Below are positions 43,568-56,170 of a stretch of DNA of 64,000 nt, one piece after another. How positions within the stretch are numbered: position 1 is the first letter of the stretch; every line of letters begins with the position of its first letter. Location of the stretch: assembly GCA_038049695.1 (NCBI GenBank), contig CP142458.1, forward strand, positions 64,947,501 through 65,011,500, read 5' to 3'. The notes under the pieces are model-generated. The model was not told the origin of the DNA. It did no database searches and was given only the letters and a program-made list of their open reading frames with translations. The stretch comes from Cinnamomum chago (Eukaryota; Streptophyta; Magnoliopsida; Laurales; Lauraceae). Made by a program: the position numbers and the translations under genes.

Positions 43568-46500
43568 ATCTCCCACTTGGGCTCAATGCCAGTAAGGGTT
43601 GCATCTCATGCCCATCCCATCTACATGTTGCTCAAAAACTTTGGTAGTCAAAGGCTTAGTAAAGGGATCTCCCAGATTGTCTGCAGAGTTTATCTAGGTG
43701 ATAGCAGTATCACCTCTCTGCACAATCTTTCCGATCATGTGTAACTACCTCTGTACATGTTTTTGGCTTCTGGATTCCTTGGACTTATCGACTGCCCTGC
43801 TGTTATCACAGTAAACTGTGAGCGGCTGTCTTGCCAAAAATACCACTCCAAGTTCCATAAGGAATCTTTTGAGCCAATCTGCTTCTTTAGTTGCTTCTCA
43901 AGCAACTATAGCATAAACACATACCCAGAAGTTTATATCTTGGAATCCTTATCTGACATGAAGTCAGAATATGTGTAACCGACTGGAATCAAATCATTAT
44001 TGTCATAAATCAATATGTAATCTCTAGTCCTTCTCAAGGATTTGATAACACATCTTACAGCAGTCCAATGGTTAGGACCTGGGTTAGACTGATATCTGCT
44101 GACTAAGTCCAATGCATGACAGATATCCGGTATAGTATATAGCATAGCATACATGAGGTTACTAACACCCGAAGCGTATGATATCTACCTCATCTGCTCC
44201 TTTTCCTCAGGTGTCTTGGGACACTGATTCTTGGAAAGGTGCACTCCATGCCTGAAAGGTATAATACCCTTCTTGGAGTCTTGCATAGCAAACCGTACTA
44301 GTACCTTGTCTATGTATGCATATTGGGATGAGCCTATCATCCTATTTATCCGGTCTCAATGGAGTTTGATCCCTAGGATGTGACTAGCTTCTCCCATGTC
44401 CTTCATATCAAAAGTCTTAGCCAACTAAACCTTTTACTGTTGACAACATCCATATACCACTTTCTAGGAGAAAGATGTCGTCGACTAGAAAAATTACCTT
44501 GCCTCCTTTACTTTTCATGTACACTCATGACTCATCCGGATTTTGACAAAAATCAACTGACTTGATTTCTTAGTCAAAACGAATGTTCCTGCTTTGGGAT
44601 GCCTGCTTCAGTCCATAAATGAACATTTGCATGTTGCAAACTCTTTGCTCTTGATTGTTTAGCTATAAAACCGTCTGGCTGCATCGTATAGATGTCTTCC
44701 TCAAGATGGCCGTTGAGAAACCCATCTTGACATCCATTTGCCAAATCTCATGATCGAGATGAGCCGCAATGGATAAGAGTATCCTGATGGACTTGAGCAT
44801 GGCTACCAGCGAGAAGGTTTTCTCATAATCGATATCTTCTTTCTGAGTATATCCTTTCGTAACAAGCCTGACCTTTAAAGGTCTCAACTCTTCCATCTGG
44901 TTCTCTGTTTCTCTTGTAGACTCACTTGCACCCAATAAGTTAGATATTGGCAGGCAAGTGCACAAGTGTCCAGACCTGATTAGAGTACATAGACTCCATA
45001 TCAGCTTTCATAGTATCTTGCCAATGTCCCGAATTAATGCCATTAATTGCTTCATAATAGTTATAGGGATCTTGTTCCGGTTCTTCCGGGACTGCCTCGT
45101 AAGACTCTCCCAAGAACGAGAACCTGTCAGGGGGCCTGACTATGCTCCCACTATGACAAGGCACTGGTGTAATTACTGGGTTAGGTAAGGGCGCTTCTTC
45201 CTTAGGTTCGGTCATACTAGGATTTGGAATTGTTTGCTCTTGAATTTCTTCCAAGATCACATTTTTCTAAAAGTTTCCGGTCTATCATATAATCTTCCTA
45301 CAGAAAAACCGCATTAGTGCTCACCATCACTTTTGTTCTCTAGGATTATAGAATAACCAACCTTTAGTTCATTAGGATATCCTACAAACGTGCATACTTC
45401 CAACTTTGCTTCCAACTGATCCGTCTTAACCTTTAGCACATGTGCCGGACAACCCCAAATATGTAAATGTTGTAGACTAGACTTTCGCCCGGTCCATAAC
45501 TCCTGGGTAGTCTTAGGTATAGACTTAGATGGTACGAGGTTTAGTATGTACATCGCAGTATCCAAGGCGTATCCCTAAACGGATATAGGTAATCCTGAGA
45601 AACTCAGTATAGACTTGATCATATCTAAAAGAGTCTGGTTCCTTCTTTCTGCTGCTCCGTTCTGTTGAGGCATACCAAGAGCAGACAACTGGGATTAAAT
45701 CCCATATTCTGATAAGTACCTCATAAAATCAGCGGAGAGACATTCTCCCTCTACTCTGACATTAATGGGTCCACACACATCAGTATACACTAATTCCAAC
45801 AAATCTTTGGCCCCATTGCCCTTTGATGAAAAAGGGCCTTTTGGTCATTTTTACCTTCCAGACAGGACCCGCAGACAGGCATTGGTTCTACCACCAATGA
45901 AGGCAAGATACCATCTTTCACTAGCCTGTCAATCCTGTTTAGGTTTATATGACCTGGCCTTAAGTGCCAAAGTTTTGTTGGATCAGATGAAGGTGATTTC
46001 CTCTTTAATGATGGTCTATTAGTTGTTTCAGTATCATGTATCTCATACATTGTGGGATTAACAAATAAATTCCATTGATTACCTTGTCAGAATACATAAA
46101 AGTACCGTATCTCTTTATGACAATTTTAGTACCAAGAGTAATAGAATAACTCTTATTCACCATACTAAAAACTGAAATTGAATTCCGCCGTAAAGACGAT
46201 ACATATAACGTGTTTGACAAAATGAATTTATCATTTGAAAAACATAATGTAATAACTCCCACTGAAACATCCTCTGCCTTAGCATCAGATCCTAGGTTGT
46301 CAATGATTTCTCCGTCACTGAACCTCCTGGTTTCCCTGAACCCCTGCAACGAATTACATATGTGATCAGTTGCCCTGGAGTCCATACACCAAGATTCTGA
46401 AGTACCAGTTGTAAAACTAACTTCAGAAATAAGTGACTCAATCATACGTGAGGTCTTCTTCTTAGACAGATATTCTGGACAACTCATTTTTCAATGTCCT

Positions 46501-47499
46501 GTCTTACCACAATGAAAACACTTTCCTTTTACTCCCGTACCCTTAGCCTTGGCCATACTACAAGTAGAACCATTCTCCACCTTAGGACCCTTGATGACTG
46601 ATTTCTTTTTGCTATCTCGGTCTTTGCCTTTCGGCTTGGTCCTAGCAAATGACTTTTCTGTCATGAGGGAATTTTTCTCTTTCTTCATGATTTCCTCAGT
46701 TACTGCCAACTGGCGAGAAAGCTCAGCTATGATCATTTCCAATTTATTACAATTGATCTTGAAATGATTGAAAGAATCCGGTAGTGATTGAAGGATCATG
46801 TCGATCTGCGATTCTTTATCAATCGAAACACCCAGTGCATCTAACTCATTTAGTGCGAGACTCATTTTCAACAAATGTTTTTGTACTTGGGTTCCCTCAG
46901 TCATCTTAGTGTTTATCAGCACCTTCATAGCAGCTTGCCTAGCAGGTCTAACTTGATCCGCAAACATCTCCTTTAAGCTCGATATAATATCGTATGCTGA
47001 CTTATAAGATTGATGTTGGTGTTGTAAAACACTAGACATGGATGCTTGTATAAAACATCTGGCTACCTCATTGTCTTTTGTCCATTCGGTGTAAAGGTCA
47101 TTTTCATACTGAGGTGCATGAAGCTCAGGCTCAGGAAGGGGGGGTATGTAGGGTTGTAAACGGGTCGGTTCCGGTTCGGGTCCAGGGTGGACCCGGAACC
47201 GGAACCGTTTAGTAAGGAGAGGAACCGGACCCGGACCCGAATCGGAACCAGGAAACTGGTTCCGGAACCGGTTCTGATAATTTTAATGGGAATCGGTACC
47301 GGAACCGGAACCGTTTGCGATACGGGTCTGGTTCAGCTACTAGTTGGTTCAGCTATTAATACCATAACAGTACCCCTCACCTAAGAGCTTTCCCCCACTT
47401 TTTTAATTATCTTTTGGGTGGAGCTCATTTGAGCTTTAATAATCCTTGTAGTTCACTCTCCAGCGAGCAGATTTGGTGTGGAGTAGATTTGTCTAGTTA

Positions 47500-47710
47500 A
47501 TAACAGCTTGCATGATTTGGCGTCGGTTTCATGGGAAAACACCCCTATAGATTCTTGGGAAAAATTTCAAGATGCCCCACCATGTTTACAACAGGAAGAA
47601 ACGGTCTCCCATCTCTTTTTTTATTGTCATTTTGCTAGCAACATGTGGAAGTGGCTTCTTTCAGTTAATTTTTTTCGCTACTTGGTAAATTTGTATTAAG
47701 AGAAAGAAAA
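47500..47710 (+). mobile_element. LINE zinc-knuckle fragment inside the hAT element
   Basis: The frame contains ETVSHLFFYCHFASNMWKWL, matching the zinc-binding domain at the end of plant LINE ORF2 (C...ET-x-x-HLFF-x-C-x-F-x-x-x-x-W). It breaks off after about 60 codons, and A-rich sequence follows (47,700-48,000). This is either an insertion into the hAT or sequence captured by it. Confidence 0.65.
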
Positions 47711-47999
47711 AGGGCAAAGCCCCCAAGAGAAAGAGAAGAAAAAATACAACCAAATGAAGCAACAAGAAAGGCCAACCCTTAAACAGGGAGGGCACAAAGC
47801 AACCAAAAAACAGAGCACAAAAGCTACAGAAAAAAAAAGCTGACCGACAAGGAGAAGAAGAGATCTCCACAGCTCCACAAAGCTCAAAAATAGCTAGACA
47901 CAGCACAAGTAAGCAATAGAAAGAGGGCATCACCACAAAACGAAGCTTAGCTCAACAAAGCAAAACCCAACAGAAGCCAGCAGCAAGAAGCAACAAAGC

Positions 48000-48840
48000 G
48001 ACACATTCGCTGAGCACATAACCAACTAGTAGCTGAACAGAGAATGCTTCCCTGCAAAACAAGGCACTGCCCAAGCAACTAATCCTCAATATCAAAGTTT
48101 GATCTCCTTCAGTTCATCCATTACAAGCAACCTCCAGATCCTTTGAGAATTGCCACACTGTAAAGCATCATACCCATGTGTTGAGAACATAAAGTAATCA
48201 CCAGATGCATTTTATAAACAGAACATGCCAACAAGATAAGCCAAAACCAACTGTATGCTGTCACCCTGACCTGATAATTAACAATGATCATATTCAAATA
48301 ATAAGGCATACAGACCCATTACAGCAGAATATGTGTAAGAGAAAAAACAAAAAGGAAATACTCTCTAGGCATATTTCACTTTATCATAACCACATCACTG
48401 TCAATGTTGAATTTCCATGTTCCTCACAATGAGATAGACCATGTCACCAAAGACTGCTTCACAGAAAATCATCCTTATATGATGATTGATCAAACTACAA
48501 GTCTACATCCAATAAGACATCGCCCATAAGCTTCTTCAATTCTATTCTTCACAGCACAGTGAGTCATCACTCATCACTCATCAGTCTATGGCATGCTTCA
48601 CCTAAACAAACATGAGTTAATAAAACTCTCATTCAAAAGGACTATTCAAACCAAAATTAAAAATAAGTAAATGTGTGACTCACTAATCATTCCAAAAGGT
48701 GACTATCACTTTCATTTGATGTCCTAGTTGCAGTCTCTTCTTTATCAAACTTGGCTGCATTTGTGATTGTGTAGTGATGAGATTGAAGATCTAAAAAATA
48801 AACTTAATGTTAGACATCTTAATGAATCTAAACCCAAAAT
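48000..48840. other. hAT interior downstream of the transposase
   Basis: AT-rich sequence without a recognisable second gene. It presumably holds the transposase 3'UTR. Confidence 0.4.
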
Positions 48841-48843
48841 AAA

Positions 48844-50850
48844 TCATATAACAGTAAAAGAAAAAAAGTTACCTTTTGTTGAACTTCTCAACCAATCTTG
48901 ACAACACACCAAAGCCTCTACTGTAGCAGGGAGTAAATTGCTCCTGTAATCATCAATTGTTCTGCCACCAGTACTAAATGCTGATTCTGATGCAACGGTG
49001 GATACCGGAATGGCCAAGATATCACGAGCCATTCGAGCAACTTCTCGGTATTTGGCTACATTGGCTTTCCACCAAACTAGGATGTCAAAAGCCTCTTCAT
49101 CTTCATCGGGCCATAGTCCTTCATCCAAATACAACTCCAAATCTGACTTTCTTTCAATGGATTTATTTTCTTTGAGAAACCCTTGGAGGCCAAGTTTATA
49201 TTTATCAACATACGTGAGTGGAGAAGCAACACTTGATGCTGTCCCAGAACTATTGCTAGCACTGCCACTGGAACTTCCAACATTGGTTGAAAGTCTTCCA
49301 TCAAAAGTATTCTTGGTTGAGTCAATAGCATATTCATTGTAAAGGCTTGTCAAAGCAAGCCTAACATCCATAATCCTTGCATCAGACTCATCACCATAAA
49401 TCAATGGAAAGTAATATTCGATTACTTTAAACTTGAATCGAGGATCAAAAAATGCAGCAATTGCTAACGGTGTGGAAATGATATTCCAGTATTTTTTAAA
49501 CTTGACAATCATTTTCCCAGCCATATCTTTGATAAAAGATTCTGAACTAGTGCACCATTCTATCAAATGCAAGTGAAGCATGCTAACATCTGAGAAATAC
49601 AAGTTCGATGTTGGGTACTTAGTGCCTGAAATTTTTTCTGTCATCTCAAAAAATACTTGCAAACATTTACATATTTTTTGAACATTTTTCCATTCCTCAT
49701 TGCTTGGGGCAAATTTGTATCCACTGTCACGATCACTTAACCGTTCGAAAGCCTCCTTGAACTGTATCGTTGTTTCTAGCATCTCAAAAGTAGAGTTCCA
49801 CCTATTCAAACTATCAGGTTGAATTTTCTTTCTTGGAGCTTATACTTGCCTTGCAATTTCATTAAACCTTTGTTCTCTTAAATGTGAAGCTCTGATATAT
49901 TTTACACTTTCACGCACTTTAAAAATTACCTCACGTATGGAATCCATACCATCTTGAACTATCAAATTTAAAATATGAGTGGCACAATGCACGTGGAACA
50001 TATCTCCATTGGACAAAAGCAAGCCCTTAGCAATGAGCTTTGACTTGAGCTCCCGAACAACAACATCATTGGTAGTACAATTATCTAAAACAATGGCACA
50101 CAGTTTTTTATCGATGTTCCAACTATACAATCTGTCTAAGATGCAATTACAAATTACTTCGCCGGTGTGGGGAGCTTCAACAGAGCTAAATGCAATGATC
50201 TTCTTTTGCAAATTCCACTCATCATCAATAAAATGACATGTTAAACACATGTACCCAAGATTTTGGTTAGAGGTCCACATGTCAGTTGTCAAACTCGCCC
50301 GACATTTTAGATTTTCCAAGAGATCATAAAGCGTTTGTTTCTCCTCATTGTGAATTTTTATAATATCGTTCTTCAAAGTATTCCGTGACACGATTCTAAA
50401 CAACGGTTGAAGGCCTTTTATGAAATTTCGAAACCCCTCATATTCTACAAATCGAAATGGCAATTCATGCATTATGACCATGTGTGCAAGATCATGCCTA
50501 CTTTTTTCTTGATCAAATTTGAAATTTTGAATTGCACTAACTCCTCCATTCTCTTCCCCAATTTGTAGAATTTGTTGCTGTATATCAACTTTCCCCCGCT
50601 GCTTTAGTTTGTAAAGCACACAATGTTTTAAATGTTTAAACAAATGTGAAGTTCCGTCTTTGCTATTCCCATTCAGTAATTTCTTACAATGGTTACAACT
50701 TGCTTTTACAGCTCCATTGTGTTGTGTAATTCTTGTAAACTCAGTCCAAACCGGAGATGTTAGCTTCCTTTTTTTTTGAGATACCCTAGAAACTTCAATG
50801 GAATCATTGGTTTCGGCATTGTCAATATCAATGGGTTCTAAATCTGACAT
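48844..50850 (-). pseudogene. hAT transposase (zf-BED, RNase H-like, hAT C-terminal dimerisation), one in-frame stop
   Basis: The minus-strand frame starts MSDLEPIDIDN at 50850. Residues about 30-80 form a BED zinc finger (W-x-F... CNHCKKLL...HLFKHLKHC). RNase H-fold acid motifs follow: TTDMWTSN and AIVLDNCTTND. The C-terminal block is the hAT dimerisation region with ILAIPVSTVASESAFSTGGR and LVCCQDWL. The frame is open for 336 codons, meets a TAA at 49,840-49,842, and continues in the same frame for about 332 more codons to 48,844. So the full product would be near 670 residues, normal for plant hAT transposases, apart from that one stop. The stop lies just before NRWNSTF, between the two catalytic-region halves. 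A functional copy elsewhere could still mobilise this element. Confidence 0.93.
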
Positions 50851-52300
50851 TTTATCTGCATATAAATAATTACAAACTCTATTATAATTATATGATTACA
50901 TGTATGAGCTGTCATTCACAACGAGATCACACAAAAAAACACATTTATAAGATCAAGCAACATGCAATTACTGAGCAAATGATGGGCAAGACACAGAGGT
51001 TCTCACAAGACAAGAGTGAAAATGAAATGCTCCTTTCAGATAAAAGGCAAAGAGTCAACCCACGATCATTTTAGTGCTTGGGTGATGACATATCTCATGT
51101 TGAGACCCCTCCTCTTTTTTTTTTTCACTTGTTATCTCAGCCTATTCCATATAACTTTTCAAGACTCCCAACATTGTAATTGGCCTGTTCTCACTAACAA
51201 TCAACATGCAAGAGATTGAAACAGCTGCACTTTGGTTTTGTTTCAATCATTCTGAGTTGTTGGGGATGGACCGAACTGGCCTTTTCTTATCTTAGACAAA
51301 AAGTAAAAAGGCCAAGGACCCAAAAGAACCTTTCTTGGATGGGAAAGAGTGGTCCACAGGAATGCTTTTCCTGAGGCCACACATATGACCTAACACAACA
51401 CAAATTAAATTGATCCTGGCTGTTCCACATGTTGGATCACAATGAAATCAACAAATAAGCAGTGGGTTACATCCCTACTCAGAAAAATCTCACAATCGGT
51501 ACTGTTTAAAATAGTTCAGAACTTCAGATTCCTTATTGCATAATTTCAAAACATGCCCATCTAAATGAGTGTTTTAGATAAGGACAGATGTGAAACAAAC
51601 ATAATTTGGATCAGCACAAGACAGAGACACAGAGGTTATTCTTCTGGATTCCTTCCAGATTATCGGCATGTGGTTGAGAGATCTGTACAATTACATGAAA
51701 AGGATATTATTAATCACTTGAACTCATCATCTTATGAAAGATCAGCCTCCATTTCTCAACCTCAAACCTAACAATCTTAATATTTTGACAAGAGAAGAAG
51801 CAGCTGATCCAAATCATGAAAGACTCCATAGATCTAAAGTCAATCATGCCTATCACAACATAGATCTGATACAAATTGTTGGAAGCATAGAAATCCCCAA
51901 AACATGAGAAATAAGATCCCCTTACGAGATTTTCTTACTAAAAAGACAAACCCTAACCCTAGTTGTCGATCCTTTGCAGGTGCAGATGAAAGTAGAAGAA
52001 TAAAATCGAGAAGAGATTTCATACCTAAAAATATGTAAAGAGTATTCGGAATGAAACCCCAAATTTGTAAGATAATATGAACCCTAAAAAGTAAAAACAA
52101 GTCAAAGGAAGAAATGAAATGAACTCACATGCTTCTTCTGTAACAGCACTACAGTAGCGAAATCAAGAATGAGGAGAGAGGGCCGGAGCCGGAGCGGGAG
52201 AGAAGGCCGGAGCCGGAGCCGGAGCAGGAGAGAGAGCCGGAGACGAAATGAGTAGAGAGGGCGGCAGCTTGTGGTTTGGGGACGAAAGCTTGTGGTTCCA
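50851..52300. other. hAT interior upstream of the transposase
   Basis: Non-coding leader of the transposase gene on the minus strand. The section at 52,170-52,260 is GGCCGGAGCCGGAGC-rich and gives an Arg-rich spurious frame. No second gene is recognised. Confidence 0.4.
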
Positions 52301-52626
52301 ATCCCATACACAGTGATACAGAAACCTAAATATGTTAGAGACTTAAAGTATATTGGGTCGGGTCCAGTTCCGGGTCCACGGGTCTGAGCTACTGTGGATC
52401 CGGAACCGGACCCGTTTAGATAACGGTTCCAAAAAAAGGACCCGGAACCGGAACCATTTACTTATCGGAACCAAAATAAGGACCCAAACCCGGAACCTAA
52501 CGGGTCGGAACCTTCGGGTAATCGGATAATCGGGGACCCATTTACAACCCTAGGGGTATGGTAAGGACATATCTGCATCCTGAAGCTGTCAGGATAATAT
52601 CCAGGGTCCTTTTCCAGTCTATAAAG

Positions 52627-55600
52627 TTGGATTCCATCAACTTATTTTGGTTGAGGATGGTCGCAAGTGGATTGAAAGTATTTGAATTCATGCTTGAAAT
52701 ACTGTAGCACATAACCATACATTCAATTAATGAATTTAAATGACATTAGGGTTTAGTATTCTACCAAATTTATATGGAATCCTCATAACCACCAAATTCA
52801 GAATACATCGGAATCCCAATCCCCGGGGTATGCCTCCTTGGGGAGTGCAAACAGCACCTAGATTGGTGCGGATCAAAGTTGGTCATAATTAGGATTAAGA
52901 CTAACTTTCCATGATCCCATTCATTCATTATTATCTAGGTATCTCATACCAAATAATGAATGACTCCCGATTAGCTTCGGTTTCTAAAATAAATGAGGCA
53001 AATCCTTGGGGATACTACATCATTATTTTAGTTAAGTGTGACCCACCAACTAGCATTGCATGACAACCGTTGCGAGCAGCTCCTCCTAGGGGAGTGGGCC
53101 CCCGCCCCGTCTCACCAACACTATCCATAGGAGATCCATATCTAGTAACCAGACAAATAAAAGCCCTCCGTGGGGAACGGCCATTCTCAAGATGGCGCGA
53201 GGCTAATACTTTCCTTCCAATGGACCTATGGTGGAAAACCATGGGGATTTCTAAATATAAATGCCCCGCTCCCACTTAATATTTTAGAATTTGAGGATTT
53301 CTTTATAAGGTATTAGGGCCCACATGTATACATATGAACATCAAATCATCTCATGATATTATCAAAGAATAGTTCCAAGTCAAGTTATTTTAAAGAAAGT
53401 CCAGTTTCTAAATTAGTGTTACCAATGTGTCCATCTCATGGGTCATTAACACTAATTAGAACTCTTTCCAAAAATTAATTTGATTTGACCAATTTTAGTA
53501 ACTTGCTATGTTTGGATCAGATCTGGAAATTTTCTAATTTAAGCATGCATCCATAAATAGAAAGTGCTAAAAATAGAAACTAGTCATCTCCTCCACATGG
53601 CCCAAGCGGAATAGACTTCTTGGACTTCTAGACTTTCCAAAACTTCTGGAGTTCATCAAACTCTTTGGGCAACTCTAAAACACTTTTGGTAATCTTCAAA
53701 CTCTTTTAGAGTCCAACATCGCTTTCCTTCTTTGTCTCGGACATCACCAGAATTTACAAATTTAGAAAAATTACATAAATTCATATGCCTCAATTATGAG
53801 ACTTACATGGTAATCTAAACATGGAAATAAAAGGGCTATAAGGAAATTCATCATGCCTTGCCCTTTCACGGGAAACCAAGGAAACCATGACGCCCTTTAC
53901 ATTTAGCCTTAAATAAACCAATCACCATAAATAGAAAGCAAAAGACTTGTGGGCCATTTGGAGAGGACATTATCACCTGCAAGTTAGTATCTCATACAAC
54001 AAAGCATCTCACAAAACCAGGTTACCAAACCATAATGGAAAAACAAGATGCCAAAAGTAACCACCCTTTTAATACATGCACTTCGCGGAGGGGGTCCGGG
54101 GGTGTCCCCCGGCGGTGGTCGAGTTGAGAACCTTCTACCACTTCAAGGACAAAGCAATGGAGTTAGGTATACTCTTAACACTCTGAGAACCTTCTACCAC
54201 TTAAAGGACAAAGCAATGGAGTTAGTGTTGGAAAATAGGTGGGTCATTCATATAGGTTTCAAAAACTTTTGACCCACTTGATGCAGGGATCAACTCTCTA
54301 GAAGGCAACAAACCCAATCCAGGATGTAATCCCTCAAACTCATAAACCATGTACAGCAACATAACCTATCTAGAAGATAGAAAATAACACATAAACATGC
54401 AGCCACGAAATCCACAACATACAAGGATGTAGATATACCTTTGGAGCTTGGTAGTGCTCTAATGGAGGCTTTGAGTTCTTTCCTTGATGATGAACACCTT
54501 CACTAATCAAATCAGAATCTCCAACACCCTTTGATCTTCCACACTATGTCCCATATCACATTCTCTTTTCTCAAGAAGATGGTGGGATCTCCAAGAGAAA
54601 AACCCTAAAGGAAACTAGAAGAGAAACTAGAAGAGGGAGAGGAAGAGAGGAGTGCAACTCTTGCACTATTATATGGGCTGGGCGTGAATCCCTATGTAGA
54701 GTAACATTAGGGATGTCCAAGGCTCTCTTCTTATCCTTTTATAGCATTGAAGTCACCTCCTCTTATTAATTGAAATAGAAGTCTTACTTCTACTACAATT
54801 AGTTGCTTACTACATCACAATTAGAAGTCTTACTTAAATATGATTAGTAACTTCCTCTTTTACTAATTAAAATAGAAGTCCTACTTCCATTAATAATTAG
54901 TAACTTATTATTCCCACTATTAGAAGTCTAACTTCAAATAGAAATAGTAACTTTCTATTTCCTTTTAGAATTCTACTATAATTAGTATCTTTCTAATATA
55001 TTGGGCTAGCGTGGGGACCACTAGGGATTCCTTAGAAAGCTGGCTCCAACTGGGACACGCGACCCCTCATCTCATGTGCAATTCGGGCCTACAATTAATT
55101 GCAAATAACTCCACTATATAAATGCAATTGTACTCCAGTCTTAGGAATATATTTCAATGAAGTCCCTAAACTTCCCAATTACCACAAGTAGGCCCCTCCA
55201 TCATTATCCATGGATCAATTGGAATAAATTTGTCTCATCCAATATTAAATCCACATCTTATTATCCTTGAACCCCAATTAATTATTGTAATCATTTGGTA
55301 CCGATCCAATTAACTCTTAATCGGAATGGGTGCGCACTTACAAATGATAAATCCATTAATTGGCACAAGGGGATAATGTAGATAGATTCCATCTTGATCA
55401 TTGCATGTTCCCACAGTCCTACTACCATGTACCAAGACACCGAGGTGTTGACCTACAGTTGGCCTCACTCATTGATGACTCAAAGCAAATGAATAGACAG
55501 AAACTTGAGTTCATCAATGTCTTAGGATTGAGAGCCCATTGCTAGGGAATTATGAGAGCAATCCTTAAATCGAGACAGTATTTGATAAGGTGTTTCTCAT

Positions 55601-55992
55601 GGTCATTCAATACATCCAATGTACCAGCACTATGATCCAGAATCTTACATTCTGATGATCGAGACAAATCATACTATCTCATAGTGTTCAAAGTACTGCA
55701 ACCTTGTCAGATGAGATGCCCAATCTCATCACTGGTTGTGAAAATATTTTAAGTATAATATTTGTGACACATATCTCCCATATGTGGATTTCATCCATAT
55801 ACATATATCACATCTAATATACTAATAGGACCCGGTTCATCTCATGAACCATTATGTCATATATATTGGTCATGTGCATGAAGTAATAAATCACCATTCA
55901 TCTCATGAAAGGAAAGCATGATTATATTGATAAATAAAGAAATTAATCATTCTATTCATCATATACTGGTATTGAGACCATAAAATCTAACA
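52627..55992. repeat. 3.4-kb repeated block, copy B
   Basis: U (52627-54126), R (54127-54225) and L (54226-55992), matching copy A with a few differences per hundred bases at most. It joins gag-type sequence directly at 52,626/52,627, whereas copy A joins a truncated LTR start at 40,150/40,151. Confidence 0.9.
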
Positions 55993-56139
55993 GTTAGGTA
56001 TACTCTTAACACTCTGAGAACCTTCTACCACTTCAAGGACAAAGCAATGGAGTTAGGTATACTCTTAACACTCTGAGATTATTTCCAAATCAACTGTTAT
56101 GAACACTTTATATGCACACCCGTGTGGTTTGTGGGGCTC

Positions 56140-56165
<26 letters not shown>
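56140..56165. repeat. (AG)13 microsatellite
   Basis: An uninterrupted AG tract just past the right edge of the nested stack. Confidence 0.95.

Positions 56166-56170
<5 letters not shown>

Larger units (their letters stand above)
47149..52552 (-). mobile_element. hAT transposon, complete ends
   Basis: Terminal inverted repeats TAGGGTTGTAAA at both ends (47149-47160 and 52541-52552 reversed) and a perfect 8-bp target duplication GGGGTATG (47141-47148 and 52553-52560) define a 5404-bp element. About 200 bp at each end is packed with CCGGAACCGG / GGACCCGG subterminal motifs, the usual transposase-binding arrangement in hAT elements. It encodes a BED-finger hAT transposase on the minus strand and is inserted in Copia gag sequence. 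Confidence 0.96.
39771..55992 (-). mobile_element. Copia LTR retrotransposon, rearranged and broken
   Basis: It is bounded by GTTAG on both sides (39766-39770 and 55993-55997). LTR-type units begin TGTTGG and end CTAACA in + reading: complete ones at 41800-43567 and 54226-55992 (about 1.77 kb) and a truncated one at 39771-40150. A purine tract, CCAAGTGGGAGAT on the minus strand, abuts 43567. Between lie, in minus order, gag with a CFHCGKTGH zinc knuckle (46,491-47,039 and 52,553-52,626), protease-like WCMDSRATDHICN (46,005-46,487), the integrase zinc region LWHLRPGH (45,790-46,050), the integrase core end (45,314-45,565), reverse transcriptase (44,663-44,965, 44,940-45,260) and the RNase H end (43,568-43,900). 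Coding is broken in roughly ten places or more. A hAT transposon sits inside gag. Confidence 0.9.
35678..56110 (+). mobile_element. Decayed Copia element, host of the nested stack
   Basis: The left LTR runs from about 35678 to about 36440. A right LTR starts at 39320 (TGTTGGACC) just after a purine tract CCAAGTGGGAGAA (39307-39319). The two share ATATCCACTTGTCTA(T/C)CCAT, CAACTAATGATGGG and CCCTCAAGTGTATTCCAA. The right LTR is split by a second Copia at 39771-55992 and resumes at 55993. Interior sequence at about 37,200-37,757 matches the Copia RNase H end (ALKAYRAHVRNMSLI at the end). The element is broken in many places and missing most of pol and all of gag. Outer limits are approximate. 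Confidence 0.75.

Noticed and set aside
43568-47039. Possibility of a domesticated Copia-derived gene
   Set aside because: The coding pieces are broken many times and sit between LTR units, so a fossil element explains them.
52102-52311. Arg/Leu/Ser-rich minus frame
   Set aside because: Produced by the GGAGCCGGAGC repeats near the hAT end.
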